NCBI GenBank assembly: GCA_001600355.1
Contig: BCJU01000001.1
Coordinates: forward strand, 1,199,178-1,263,177
Direction: 5' to 3'
Source: Meira nashicola
Taxonomy: Eukaryota; Basidiomycota; Exobasidiomycetes; Exobasidiales; Brachybasidiaceae
Length of the DNA: 64,000 nt
Shown here: positions 48,474 through 59,900 of the stretch, piece after piece
Layout: each line of letters starts with the position of its first letter
How positions within the stretch are numbered: position 1 is the stretch's first letter
Made by a program: the position numbers and the translations under genes
The notes under the pieces: generated by a model
Told to the model about the DNA's origin: nothing
What the model saw: only the letters and a program-made list of their open reading frames with translations
Databases searched by the model: none

Positions 48474-49356
48474 TTCAGGAAACCCAGTTCTGATCTTTGA
48501 TATAATCCATACCCAATTGTTCCCCCCTCCTATTCCTTTTAACCCCGTCTTATTCCCCCATAATTCCTATTGTTCTTCTCCATTTTGTTCCTCAATCGTT
48601 TCATGAGAATTTTCATTTGATCATCACGCAATCGTTTTAGCATATAGCCGAGAAGCGAAATAGTAAGCTTAATTATGTTTATTCAGTCAGACGCGTATCT
48701 TTTCTCTAAATGATTTTCAACTTGCATGCATATCTAGTCTATGATTCTTAATTATTTTATCCCCGACGCTAATCTAAGAAGAAGAAAATACAATAAAAGT
48801 ACGCTAAATCCAAACGCGCTTGTGAAATTACTTAAAAGTTCGATGGCGACATCGAAGCTGTTTTCATTGTCCTGACTTGCTTCTACCGTAATCAGAAATG
48901 CACATAAAATGTGTAAATATTAAGCAACTTTTCGTTGAAATGATGGGGCTCCGTTTATGTATGTCAAACCATAAACAATGAAAGTTAATCAATCTTTCCA
49001 GATCTTCTAGCGTAAAAAGAAGTTAAAGCGTGCACGCTAAAATCCAATAAAGGTACATCCTTTTGTCAATCGCTTTTGGCATTAGGGTATATCATTAAAC
49101 CAATCAGACTTTTGACAAAATGACGACAGCAGCTTATGTGATTGCGACCAGTTCGTATTCAGGTATTTCTTTCTTTATTAAATCTATTGTTTATTGTGTT
49201 TTAATAAAATTGACCAATGAGGTTAACCCAGTTAAAGCCATTACTATAAAAGGATAAATGACGAATCCTATTCCTCTCACTCTGTATATTTTTCCCTCCA
49301 TTCGATTCTTCTCAACTCCCTTTTCTTCTATTCTCATTTCCCCTTAAGCTGTCACC
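48474..49356. other. Intergenic region before peroxygenase
   Basis: About 880 bp. An ATG at 49120 begins a short frame that could be spliced (GTATTT at 49163, CAG at 49233) into 22 codons; it is too short to call and may be an upstream ORF in the next gene's leader. An AATAAA at about 48791 lies downstream of the peroxidase. Confidence 0.4.
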
Positions 49357-50841
49357 ATGAAAGCTTTCACTTTCCTTGCCGTGGCCGTGAGCTGTATCTT
49401 AGGTACTGCGAGCGCATTTCCAGCATTAAAAGATGCCAACTCCCCAAAGTACGCTGAATTTCTTAAAAAAGCTGCTGAATTGAAAGCAGGAAATGATGCA
49501 TTCACAAACGTTCTCAAACGTGCTGCTGCTGATAATGCAACCAATCCTTTACAAACACCTGGAGGTGGTTTTGGTCATCGTCGTTTACATGCTCTAATTG
49601 ATCCTGATGGATTTAAATATAACATCAACGAACAACGTGTAGACCTTACATCCGATAAGCACAAGTATATCGCTCCTGGTCCAGGTGACATTCGCGGTCC
49701 TTGCCCAGGTTTGAACATCTTGGCCAATCATGGTTACTTTAACCGTAATGGTGTGACAAACTTCTTCCAAGGTGTTGATGGGATCAATAAAGTATTTGGT
49801 GTCGAATATGATTTGGCAATCGCTTTAAACGCATACGCAGTCGTATTTAACGGTAACCTCCTCGATCTTTCATGGTCTATCGGTGGCCCTCCTCCTCCAT
49901 CAAAAGGTTTAGGCGCTTTGTCCGATTTACTCTTCGGTACACCACGTGGTATCAACTCACACAACGTTTACGAAGGTGATGCATCCATCGTTCGTCAAGA
50001 TTATTATGCTCCTGGTTCCAATTATGATAACTACAACTTACACATGCCTTTCTTCCAAGACTTGTTGAAATTGGGTAATTATGATGCCACACCTGGAAAA
50101 GATGTATACAACGCCGAATTGATGCTTCAACATAAATCTAACCGTTGGCATGAATCCGTTGCAACTAATCCTTACTTTTTCCAATCTTGGTTCGGAGGTT
50201 TGGTTGTCACAACTGCTGCTGAACGTTTCGTCGCCGAATTTGCTGCTAACAATACCGTCGATGAAAATGGATATAATCGTATCTATCTCGATGAACCAAA
50301 TTTGTTGGCATTCTTTGGTGTCGAAAAAGATGATAATGGGAACTTTACCTACACTCCAGGTACCGAAAAGCTTTTGCCTACTTGGGTTCGTCGTCCTTTG
50401 GCTGCTACATTCGGATTGGATGATATCGTTTTGAATTTATTACAAGCTGCTTCCATTGACCCTCACTTGATCTCTTTGGGTGGTAATACAGGAAAGGTCA
50501 ACAGCTTTGCCGGTGTCGATCTTGGCGATATTACAGGAGGAGTCATTCATACCCGTGATGTTCTAAATGATCCTCAAGCATTGGCTTGTTTCTTGTACCA
50601 AGCCGGTATTGAAGAATTTGTTCCTTCTCAAGTGAACCTTCTTTACAAGGCAACCGGAAAGGCATTAGATTTCTTGGGTAAAAACTTCGACATCCCTTTC
50701 AAGAACTTGGCCACCGCAGGTGACAATCCTTGCACAAAATACAACACCAACATCACTGCCGTTTACCAAAACTACCCAGGTGCAAACGTTACCATTGATA
50801 ATCAAAACACGGGCTTGTTGGGCAAGTTGCTTGGACTCTGA
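49357..50841 (+). CDS. Secreted heme-thiolate peroxidase / unspecific peroxygenase-like
   Basis: A 494-aa, intronless predicted secreted heme-thiolate enzyme of the chloroperoxidase/UPO family (Peroxidase_2). Seen: signal peptide MKAFTFLAVAVSCILGTASA; GPCPGLNILANHGYFNRNG with the heme-ligating Cys116 in PCP; and HNVYEGDASIVR with the EGD-x-S acid-base element (Glu206) used by long-type peroxygenases. Three NxT/NxS-type sites near the C-terminus suggest glycosylation. These enzymes use H2O2 to oxygenate alkanes, fatty acids and aromatics. It follows the peroxidase on the same strand and is two genes from a GMC oxidase that could supply H2O2. The exact substrate is unknown. Confidence 0.88.
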   Translation: MKAFTFLAVAVSCILGTASAFPALKDANSPKYAEFLKKAAELKAGNDAFTNVLKRAAADNATNPLQTPGGGFGHRRLHALIDPDGFKYNINEQRVDLTSDKHKYIAPGPGDIRGPCPGLNILANHGYFNRNGVTNFFQGVDGINKVFGVEYDLAIALNAYAVVFNGNLLDLSWSIGGPPPPSKGLGALSDLLFGTPRGINSHNVYEGDASIVRQDYYAPGSNYDNYNLHMPFFQDLLKLGNYDATPGKDVYNAELMLQHKSNRWHESVATNPYFFQSWFGGLVVTTAAERFVAEFAANNTVDENGYNRIYLDEPNLLAFFGVEKDDNGNFTYTPGTEKLLPTWVRRPLAATFGLDDIVLNLLQAASIDPHLISLGGNTGKVNSFAGVDLGDITGGVIHTRDVLNDPQALACFLYQAGIEEFVPSQVNLLYKATGKALDFLGKNFDIPFKNLATAGDNPCTKYNTNITAVYQNYPGANVTIDNQNTGLLGKLLGL

Positions 50842-51116
50842 ATACCATACAGAATACCACATACCATTAACATTTTGTTTAAAGCTTGTAGCCTCGCTGT
50901 ACTGTATAAGAACACATTCATTTTTCTCTTATCATACTAGTCGTTGGCTCGCTTCTTCAATACGATACCATGTTATCCCTATACAACTCATGCATGCGAT
51001 GTGATTGTGCCTTTAAAGGAACTCTGACAATTGTATACTGCTCCTCGACTCTCATTTTTGAGAAAATGCAGAAGTGGCTATACCAGAAGAGCATTTACAC
51101 ATCTTAATTGCGTATA

Positions 51117-51749
51117 TTACAGCTTCGCAGAACTTCTCCCTTCCTTCGCTACCACAGCAGGATCCACATTGAGTTTCGAGAGACCATGCTGTAGCTGTAA
51201 GGGCATAGGTTTGACAGGTTTCCTGCTTTGTCTATCCACAAAAACGTGTGTCTTTCGAGTAACAACAGCTGCCAATGCATCCTTTGGTAATGTGTACTTG
51301 TCTGCATGTGATGATAATGAAGAAGAACATCTAGCTGGATCAGTCACAGGAACTTCGAAAATTCCAACTTCGTATGTGACGCTACTGTTGCCTAAATGCA
51401 CTACTCTCAAACCGACTCGTAAAAGGTTGGGAAATGAAGTAGGTGCATAGAAATCGCCTGAACTAGAGATCACTAATCCGATTACTGAATCAGATGTCGG
51501 CCTTTTCTTCTCTTCAGAGGGATCTGTCTTCTCGGCTGGGCTTTCTTCCGCCAATTGTGATTTATCAGTCGGATGTTGATAAGGCTGTATTCCGCAATGA
51601 TCGATCAAATAGGTATTAGTGATCGTATCAGTGATTAGATAATAAGTCGAATTATTCAGATGGCCATATTGATCGTTATCTAGCCATCTAGTCTGTATAT
51701 CCATGTGAAATGGAAAGTTCCATGACCGCCTATCTTGATCCTTCGTCAT
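51117..51749 (-). CDS. Hotdog-fold acyl-CoA thioesterase
   Basis: A 210-aa protein of the 4HBT/hotdog thioesterase family, which hydrolyses acyl-CoA. Seen: RWLDNDQYGHLNNSTYY (about 21-37), the D-x-x-G-H-x-N motif that forms the active site; then an insertion of acidic/Lys-rich residues (about 60-88); then the second half RVGLRVVHLGNSSVTYEVGI and THVFVDRQSRKPVKP. No signal peptide; likely cytosolic or mitochondrial. It is convergent with the peroxygenase gene 275 bp away. Substrate unknown; a link with the fatty-acyl reductase nearby is speculative. Confidence 0.8.
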   Translation of the reverse strand: MTKDQDRRSWNFPFHMDIQTRWLDNDQYGHLNNSTYYLITDTITNTYLIDHCGIQPYQHPTDKSQLAEESPAEKTDPSEEKKRPTSDSVIGLVISSSGDFYAPTSFPNLLRVGLRVVHLGNSSVTYEVGIFEVPVTDPARCSSSLSSHADKYTLPKDALAAVVTRKTHVFVDRQSRKPVKPMPLQLQHGLSKLNVDPAVVAKEGRSSAKL

Positions 51750-51962
51750 ATTATGCAGATGATGTTAGCGAAGAAGGAAGGTTCTCTTATTCGGTATCCG
51801 GCATTTATTGGTGCGGGGGCGTGTGAGTGGAGAAAAAAAAAGAATTTGTTGTACAGACAGTAAAGCAACAAATGTAGCACGCGTACAATCACACTTTTTG
51901 GTTTACACCATCACTTGATACTTTTCCATATTCTCAAACGATTTTTTTATTTTGTCGCCAAT

Positions 51963-54578
51963 ATGGCGCCTATGCCCTTGACGGGCACTATCGGCGCCAC
52001 AACATCGGCAAACGCAGAGCTGCAGGCAGCATCAAATCGAAAAGCGTTACCTGAATCAGTCACAAGTTTCTTTTTACCTTCGATCGAAAGGCCGGAAAAA
52101 GTTTTAGAGAGAAAGAAACAAGCAGCATTACAGAAACAACAAAAGAAGAAAGAACAACGCAGTAGAAGAAGTGTTTCGAATCGACAAAAAGATGTAGAAG
52201 AGGTGTCTGAATCAGAGCAGGAGGAGGAAGATTTACTGGGCCTTGATGAGAGTATGATATTGTTGCAATCTCTTCGACAGTCAAGGTTGACACACCTCAC
52301 CAGTATGCTACCATACCTTTCCACTCGGCATAGGACATCGACTCGATACCATCCACCTCCAAAGGAGTATCCTTACCCTGGTGGATTGGATCCTTCCGTC
52401 GTTCCACCAACATTATTAAATATGGGCAAAGCAGACATTCGGGTAGGGCCATTTGTGTTTCCCCGTACTCGATTTAGCGAGGCAAGAGTTGAAGGAGGTG
52501 CTCAAGATGCTCAAGGATTATCTTTGATGAAAGGGCAAACGTCCGATATAGCAACTCCTGCCAAGGTAAAGAAGCCCAGAAAATCAAAGACGCCAAAGGC
52601 TGCAATAGAAGGTGGAATTACAACTAGCAACTCGCCTGCTTCGGCAGCAACAGTTCAGACTCCTGCGGGAGATTCCACACCTATAAAGCCACCGACAACA
52701 AATTCCTCTACGCCTTTGGCAAATACACCTTCTACTTCTGCAGTGCCCATGCAATCCACTCCACTCACAAAGCCCGCTAATCAAGTATCTGCGCCTCCTT
52801 CTGCTGCTTCTGCTTCCTCTTCTGCTGTAGCACAGCCTATGACGGCACCGATTGACACTCCTCCACGCCCGCCAATGACACCAGCACCGGGAGCAGCACC
52901 AATCAATGAAAAAGTTGTCAAAGCGGTCAGTGCAGCAGCCCAACAAGATCCAGCATTACAAAATTTGTTATACGTTGCAGCGAATAATAAAGCATCTCCC
53001 GATCAATTGAGAGAGCTTGCAGCATTTATCGCTAAAGTAAGTGCAGGATTGGAAAAGATCGAAAGCGCACAAGCGGAAGAACGAAAGAAAGAAGAAGAAA
53101 AGCAAGCAAAAATAGCCGCCAAGAAAGCAGCTCGAGCAGCTGATGCAAAAGCGAGACGAGCTGCTAAAAAGGCTGCCGCTTTAGCAGAAGCGGAAAAGGT
53201 TGGTGAGAGTAGTGCCAATGTCGGAGAAGAAGAAGCTCTCAAATCAGGTGAGGAAGAGAGCTTCGATGCCTCTGTGCCACGTTTTCTTCCACCTCCAGAC
53301 GTAAATCAGCCTCCACCATATCCTCCAATCGTAGTAGTTGAATTTCGTGAGAATCCTTCTGCCCGATTCATTCTTCCTCTTTGGAGAGATGCTGTTGTAG
53401 AACTTCGTCAAGATGGCGATATTCGAAGTATTAAAGTATCAATGCTTCTTCCCGGCATTGGAAGTTCAGCCGCTTTACGTGCTTCAGACGATGACGTGAA
53501 TGTAAATTCGACAAAGGTGAAGGGAGCAAAGTCTGTGGGCAAAAAGTCTAAAGCGCCTGACAACGAAGAAAAGAAGGATGAGGAGGAGAAAGACAGCGTT
53601 TCGCCCACCAATCCACCCACTGATGAGCAGCTTCGGAAAGCAGCACCTAAAGGCGCTGAGACAAGGCTGGTGACTTGGAGCATAAGTGGTACAAGCAAAG
53701 ACCCATTGTCTGACGCTATCTGGCAAATATTTGGAAGGTTGACAGGGTCCAAAACGATTAGGAATGGCGTTGAAATCACGGAGGAAGAGAATAGTACCAC
53801 CCAGAACTCCGCTGACAACGGAAATCCCACATCGAAAAGATTATCAGAAGACGTTTTGGCCTCCGTGATAGCCAAAATTCATGCCCTTCCATCAAGTTCA
53901 CGAGATGATGAACGGATTCCTAAAGTACGTGTTCGACCGGAGGAGATCCCTAAAGATTTGCCCGATCATTTGTCTGATAAGTTCGCACCACGCATTCAAA
54001 TTTTGGCCTCACGACCGATCGTACGTATCAAGCGCGGTACGGGAGCAGATGGAGAAGATGCTGAACAACAATTTGAAGTCTTACGCAATATCCAAGCTGG
54101 AAATACTGTTGTTAAAAGAGCACGAATAAAAGCAGACGAAGATGAAGGGGAAGATACAACGATGGGTCTTGATGGAGGAGAAGATGAGTCAATGTTCTCA
54201 ACCGGTACAGGAATCTTTGGTGATCAACCAAGCAAACCTAAAAGGAAAAGACACGTTGCCAAATATAATCCTGATGGAAGTTTGAAACTTTGTCAAGCAT
54301 GCGGAACAAATTCAACACCGATGTGGAGACGTGGTCCAGCAGGCAAGAGTACTTTGTGCAACGCTTGTGGTGCGAAATGGAAAGTGGGAAGATTGGTTGT
54401 GCCTGATATTCCGCCAACTGCACCTCCTCCTGATGAGGTTAAAGAATCGCAAAAGGTTATTGTTACTAAACCCCCAACCAATGGCAACAAAGAGACTGAA
54501 TCGACTTTATCGAAGGAGGGAGATGATCAGGCAGATGTCAGTATGCAAGAGGCCGAGCAAGACAAACCAAGCAAGTAA
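51963..54578 (+). CDS. GATA-type zinc-finger protein
   Basis: An 871-aa nuclear protein from the ATG at 51963 (the frame upstream starts with TTG). Seen: a Lys/Glu-rich N-terminal segment; a Ser/Thr/Pro-rich middle with TPxxA repeats; a helix QQDPALQNLLYVAANN; an Ala/Lys coiled region (KIAAKKAARAADAKARRAAK); a PPPYPPIVVVEFRENPSARF segment; and near 777-801 a GATA finger C-x2-C-x18-C-x2-C (CQACGTNSTPMWRRGPAG..CNACG). GATA fingers bind DNA or partner proteins; a DNA-binding regulator is likely. The other domains are not recognised. Confidence 0.8.
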   Translation: MAPMPLTGTIGATTSANAELQAASNRKALPESVTSFFLPSIERPEKVLERKKQAALQKQQKKKEQRSRRSVSNRQKDVEEVSESEQEEEDLLGLDESMILLQSLRQSRLTHLTSMLPYLSTRHRTSTRYHPPPKEYPYPGGLDPSVVPPTLLNMGKADIRVGPFVFPRTRFSEARVEGGAQDAQGLSLMKGQTSDIATPAKVKKPRKSKTPKAAIEGGITTSNSPASAATVQTPAGDSTPIKPPTTNSSTPLANTPSTSAVPMQSTPLTKPANQVSAPPSAASASSSAVAQPMTAPIDTPPRPPMTPAPGAAPINEKVVKAVSAAAQQDPALQNLLYVAANNKASPDQLRELAAFIAKVSAGLEKIESAQAEERKKEEEKQAKIAAKKAARAADAKARRAAKKAAALAEAEKVGESSANVGEEEALKSGEEESFDASVPRFLPPPDVNQPPPYPPIVVVEFRENPSARFILPLWRDAVVELRQDGDIRSIKVSMLLPGIGSSAALRASDDDVNVNSTKVKGAKSVGKKSKAPDNEEKKDEEEKDSVSPTNPPTDEQLRKAAPKGAETRLVTWSISGTSKDPLSDAIWQIFGRLTGSKTIRNGVEITEEENSTTQNSADNGNPTSKRLSEDVLASVIAKIHALPSSSRDDERIPKVRVRPEEIPKDLPDHLSDKFAPRIQILASRPIVRIKRGTGADGEDAEQQFEVLRNIQAGNTVVKRARIKADEDEGEDTTMGLDGGEDESMFSTGTGIFGDQPSKPKRKRHVAKYNPDGSLKLCQACGTNSTPMWRRGPAGKSTLCNACGAKWKVGRLVVPDIPPTAPPPDEVKESQKVIVTKPPTNGNKETESTLSKEGDDQADVSMQEAEQDKPSK

Positions 54579-54727
54579 GTTCATCATCTCAAAATATGTT
54601 TCTTTTGTACTTATTTACACATACATATGTAGAATACCTCAATCAATCATTGCATTACAACCATGCATTCTAGTATTTTGATCGTACAATATGGTTACTT
54701 TTTTTAAAGCGAAAAAGTCGCCTAGAT

Positions 54728-56428
54728 TCATCTTCTTGGCATACCTCCACGACCTCCTCTTTGTCTAACGGCACGTTGAGCAGCTCCTTGTGGTAGAGCT
54801 GGTCCAGGGCCACCTTGATCGGAGGCTCTAGCGCGAATGGTTTCATCAACAGACAAAATCACACATGCAGCCTCTGTCGCACTACTCAAAGCATTAATTT
54901 TGACCAGAGCAGGTTCCCAAACAAACGAAGCCATGCAATCCGTCACTCCTTCATTTTCCACATCAACTCCGTCCCATTGATGACCTTGAGCATGTCTCAT
55001 TCGTAATTTGTTTAATAAATCTGTTGCTTCAAAGCCTGCATTATCGGATAATTGACGTGGTATAACTTCCAATGCTTTTGCGAATGCGGCAATGATTAAT
55101 TGTTGTTTTCCGTGAATAGTTTTTGCGTGTTCACGTAAATGTCTAGAAACTTCCATCTCTGTTGCACCACCTCCTGCTACGACGTGATTGTTCTTGATTG
55201 CACGCTTGACGACCATGATAGCATCGTGCAACGAACGTTCAACTTCAGCAATGAATTGTTGTGCTCCACCTCGTAAAACGAGAGTGACAGTCTTGGCTTT
55301 TGGACATCCTTCGAAAATGTTAAATCGTTCTCCACCAATTTGACGCTCTTCGAATGTTTCGCATAATCCTAAATGATCATCCTTGATCTCTGAACATGTA
55401 CTTTGAACACTTCCTCCAACAGCTTCCACTACACGACGCAAATCATCTGGAGCAACACGACCGGCACAAAAGATATCTCTATCGGCAAAGTATTGTGTTG
55501 CTAAATCACCGATAGGTAATTTACTCAATACAACCTTTGCGCCCGTTTTAACGATTGCTTCCAATTTGGCATAAATGATTTGCCATTCAGCATCAACGAT
55601 TGCTTGGTATTCGCTTACCTCATTAATTCGTACTTCTGCGTTATCTTTTTCAGCCTTAAGTTCCAATTCGACGTTTAAGCATAAAACCTTTGGATTCTTG
55701 AATGATTTGGGTTGTTGTTCGAAACCTGCATAGCTGAATGTCTTCTTGAATGCAACACCCTTGATCAACAATGAATCTTGCATTGCTCCACCTGGAACCT
55801 TTTTGATTCCGATCAAGCTCTCGTCTAAATCATTCTGGTCCAAAGTAGAAACAGCATCGACGACCATATTTGTGAAAAAACCCCTTTGACTGACGATCAA
55901 TTTGGAATTCATCGAAGTACCTGCGCATTTTAAAAGCAAATCCCTAAAAGCTTTTTCGTCATTCTTTTCAATCGTAACGGCGATCTCGTTCACTTTTTCG
56001 ATTGCAAGTTCAGCGGCTTTTCTGTATCCTTTAATGATTAAATGAGGACTGACGCCATCTTCGATAAACGTTCTACTCTCTTTTAAAAATTCACCTGCCA
56101 ACAAAACTACACTTGTTGTTCCATCTCCAACTTCTGCGTCTTGAGCACGAGCAATGTCGACTAACATCTTTGCTGCTGGATGAACGATTTCCAAAAGTTT
56201 AAGAATCGTTGCACCATCATTGGAAATCGTAGCTTGACCTTTATCGTTCACGATCAGTTTATCCATTCCACGTGGTCCCAAAGTTGAAGCAACACATGAA
56301 ACGATTGATTGACAAGCAGTTATATTTGATAATAATTGTGGTGTTCCTTGTGATGAATCCGTTCCTTCTCTCAGAACGATCACCTGTGGTTTCATCATTC
56401 CGCCTAAGCGGCTACCTGCCATTGCCAT
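54728..56428 (-). CDS. CCT7: Chaperonin TCP-1 subunit eta
   Basis: A subunit of the cytosolic CCT/TRiC chaperonin that folds actin and tubulin. 566 aa, no intron. Seen: [20 protein letters not shown] near the start (eta-specific), [46 protein letters not shown] (ATPase signature), [14 protein letters not shown] and [15 protein letters not shown], with a Gly/Arg-rich C-terminus. It is followed on the same strand by the Tea1-like gene further along, and CCT is needed for beta-tubulin folding, whose divergent copy lies at the window end. Confidence 0.95.
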   Translation of the reverse strand: MAMAGSRLGGMMKPQVIVLREGTDSSQGTPQLLSNITACQSIVSCVASTLGPRGMDKLIVNDKGQATISNDGATILKLLEIVHPAAKMLVDIARAQDAEVGDGTTSVVLLAGEFLKESRTFIEDGVSPHLIIKGYRKAAELAIEKVNEIAVTIEKNDEKAFRDLLLKCAGTSMNSKLIVSQRGFFTNMVVDAVSTLDQNDLDESLIGIKKVPGGAMQDSLLIKGVAFKKTFSYAGFEQQPKSFKNPKVLCLNVELELKAEKDNAEVRINEVSEYQAIVDAEWQIIYAKLEAIVKTGAKVVLSKLPIGDLATQYFADRDIFCAGRVAPDDLRRVVEAVGGSVQSTCSEIKDDHLGLCETFEERQIGGERFNIFEGCPKAKTVTLVLRGGAQQFIAEVERSLHDAIMVVKRAIKNNHVVAGGGATEMEVSRHLREHAKTIHGKQQLIIAAFAKALEVIPRQLSDNAGFEATDLLNKLRMRHAQGHQWDGVDVENEGVTDCMASFVWEPALVKINALSSATEAACVILSVDETIRARASDQGGPGPALPQGAAQRAVRQRGGRGGMPRR

Positions 56429-56966
56429 CTTTGCTGTTTGTGTTGATAGGCAGAGGTGGTAGTGTGTAATTGACGAAATTAAGAAGAATTGAACACAACT
56501 GCACGCCTAAAGTCCTCTTTCTTTAGATCATCTTTTTGCACCGTGCATTTTGTTTGTACTTTTCACAGGTCAGGTGCCTTTACTTCGGATATTGGAAGGC
56601 AAAAGAACAACTTACAAGAGCTAAAAAAAATAAGACGCGCGAATATTCTTTTGAATTTCAGCACGGGTGGGGGAGTAGTTCGGGAAGTCCATTACACAAA
56701 ACAAATGTGTCAAGCAGGATATACTGGTATAACAAGGCATCATATATTCATTGAAAAAAACGGTCGAGCATTATCATAAAAGTAGCAATCTTGGGCGCTC
56801 GAATTTGCATTACAAAGAGGAAGAGAGAAAACAATAATAAAAGGAGTAGAAGACCATTCGGTACTAGTGATAGGATGGGGGAAGTTGTATGAAATTTAAA
56901 AGATTTTTACCAAATTGGCATTCACAAGAATATTGAATTCTTGGTAGAAGCGAAATGTATCTATTC
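56429..56966. other. Intergenic region, CCT7 promoter and Tea1-like 3' end
   Basis: About 540 bp. It must hold the CCT7 promoter and the 3' UTR of the next gene. The plus frame here starts with a non-ATG codon and is not credible. Confidence 0.45.
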
Positions 56967-59900
56967 TCATGCAATTTGATCTGGAACAGCATGAGAAGAT
57001 GAAGAAGCAGCCAAAGCAGCAGGTGAAACACCGGGCGGAAGAGTATCTGGAACGCCTGCACGATCACGTTCCCATTTATCCAACTCTGAAGAAATGCTAA
57101 ATGCATGACTATCCCGTGTTGCAGCTTCTCCTCCTACTTCGCTATCATTGGAAAGCAAAAGTTGTAATTTATCTTCTGTCTCTTGTAATCTTTGCGCTAA
57201 AGAATCACGCTCGCTTCGCAATTGCTCGTTTTGTATCTGAGCTGCGTTCAAGTTCCTTGCCATTGCATTGGAATTTGCAGCACCATTTGCTCCTCCAGCA
57301 CCAGCTTGTGCACCTTTGCTAGCCGAACTTAATTCGCTGCTCAAATGTGTGTTTAGAGAAAGACTCTCTTGCAATTCACGTCTAACGTCAGTCAAGCTTG
57401 CTTCCAAGGATGCAATTTGTGTTTCCAATTCTTGCACTTTTGCTGTATGTGTTGATGTTGCTCCTCCAGGTCCAGCTTCCAAAATTTCTCTATTCTTATC
57501 ACGGAAATCTTTATGTTCAGCGATCAAAGCGGCCATCTTTCGTTCCAATTCACGATTTTCAATCGTAGTTTCATCATGCTTTTGCGTTAATTCTGCTAAT
57601 CTGATTCGCAATGCTTCAACATCTTTGGCAGCTTCATTATCAGGAGAATACATGCCTGCACGTGCGTTCATCAATTCATTTTGAAGTGAACCATTCTCGC
57701 TCTTGTACTTTGTCAATTCGTCCTTCATTCTTCTTAGCATCTTTTCGCTACCTTTGACGAATTGAACGGCAGTTTGATAATCATGCTCTAATTGTGCAGC
57801 ACGTTCGCGGTACGTTGTATGAGCTTCTTCTAATTCACGTTCAGCAAGTGTAGCTCTTCTCTGAGCTTCTTCAACTTGAGGTGCATTTGCGCTCACTCTA
57901 GCAGCTCGCGTAGAAGCATGTTCCAATTCTCTCGTCAACTCTTCCACACGACTTGAAGCATCGCGAAGACGATGTTCAGTTTCTGCCAATTCACGACTTT
58001 GTGAATCAACTTCTTCTTCCAATTCACGTATCCGTTTATCAGCCACTCCGCCACCAACCTTTGAATTGAGTTCTTCATCTCCTGGAACAGATACACCACG
58101 ATCAGCCATGAATTGACGTAAAAGTGCATGTTTAACTTGCGTTGCCTCTGCATGACGTTTAGAATCACGAATCTCAAGATCACGAGAGCTTGAAATATCT
58201 TTCAATCTTGCCACTTCTTGCAATGCGATTGTCAATTGACTTCTCATTGCGCTCAATTCACTACGTAATCCAGATTGTTGCTTTTCCAAACTGAAGTTTC
58301 GTTCCCTCATCTCATCAAGAGAAGCATGGGCTTGATCGGCGGCTTGCTTGCTTTCAGCATGAATTTGACGCATTGAATCACATTCGTCCTGCAAAGATCG
58401 TAAACGGTCGTTAATATGAGGAGGTATACTCTGCTCAGCGGATCGAGTGCCTTGCTGTTTCTGGAATGCAAGAAGTTGTGCTAATCCACCTGTGACGGCC
58501 TGTCTATGAGACTCTGCTTCGGTACGATGATGTGAAACAAGTGATTCCAATTCAACAGCACGCGATTGATGACCTTCAGCTTCGGAAGATTTGGCAGTCA
58601 ATTCGCTACGCAAACGTGCAATTGTGTTTTCATGCTGTGAGGCCAAATCGCGGTGTTGTTGATGCATTCGTTCATGTTCAGCAGCTCTGGCTGTAGCTGC
58701 TGCTAAGCTTGTCTGTAGATCACGCAAAGCAAGTGATTGATTTTCGGATGTCGATCGATGTTCGTCTAATTGAGATCGTGCTTCTTCATGATCCGTTTGA
58801 TGTTTGGCTACCAGAGCACTGAGACTGACAACTTTTTCACGATGGTCACGCAATTGCGATTCTTGTGTATGACTCTTTTTCTGTATATTTGCCAATTCGT
58901 CATACACCTTCAATTGTGCTGCTTCGGCTGACATTGCACGTTTGGTTGCTTCACTTAATCTATCTTCTGCTGAACTGCGTAATTGTTGTTCCAATTTCAA
59001 TTCTTCACGTAGTCTGGTCAATTGCCTTTCAAATTCACCAGTCTCGCGTAAAGTGTCTGACAATTGTCTTTCGATATCATTTGTTCTTTCACGTTGTAAG
59101 CGTTCAGCTTCAGATGTATTTCCGCTTTCCAAAGCGTCCAATTTAGCACGATAAAATGCTGCTTCTGACAAAGCTGCTAATCGTGCGCGATCAGATTCGC
59201 CAATACGATCAGCCTCATTCTGTGCTTGTTGAGCAATTGTGGATTTCGCTTGAGCTAGCTGAGCTTTCAAACTGATAAGGGCACGAACGATCTTATCCTT
59301 TTCACTTCCAGGTGCTCCAGTATCGATATCTTGCAAATTGAAATCAGGACTTCTTGCGCCGATTCCAGCAGCGCCATTTGCTTCCACTTGATCGAGATCT
59401 TCCGGTGCGACAAAGCCTTTCTTAGCGGCTAATGCCAAAGCAGCTTTCATCCATGCCTCACGTTTACGCAAACTTTCAATCTCTCCTGGAGCACCTCCAC
59501 CCATAGCCTGCTGTGGTGCTCTTCCATTTGGCATACTTGCATAATGGAAGCCATCAGCAGGTGCGGGTGACATGGTACGATCGGTACTATTGATCCCATT
59601 TGGCAAGCCACGTTGAATGGGCGAAGCCGCACCTGTCCCATTGCGCATATTTTCAATCGATCTTTGACTGCGTGGTCCATTATAGGTCATTGGTTGTTGA
59701 TTTCCAGGCGGTAAGCTGCCTTGTCTCACCTGTTGGGGTGGAGAAATTGGATTGACGTTTGGCGGTACATTGGCAGTTGGCGATTGAGTTGCATTGCGCT
59801 GAGTAGGTGACATGGACAGAGCAGGTGCTGAACCTATACCGGCCATGGCACCTTGCGCTTCGTTCCCTCTGATGTTCTTTTGACCAGGTTGAATTTCAGA

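Noticed and set aside
49120..49259. Possible 22-codon spliced gene (GTATTT to CAG)
   Set aside because: Too short to assess; may be an upstream ORF in the peroxygenase leader.
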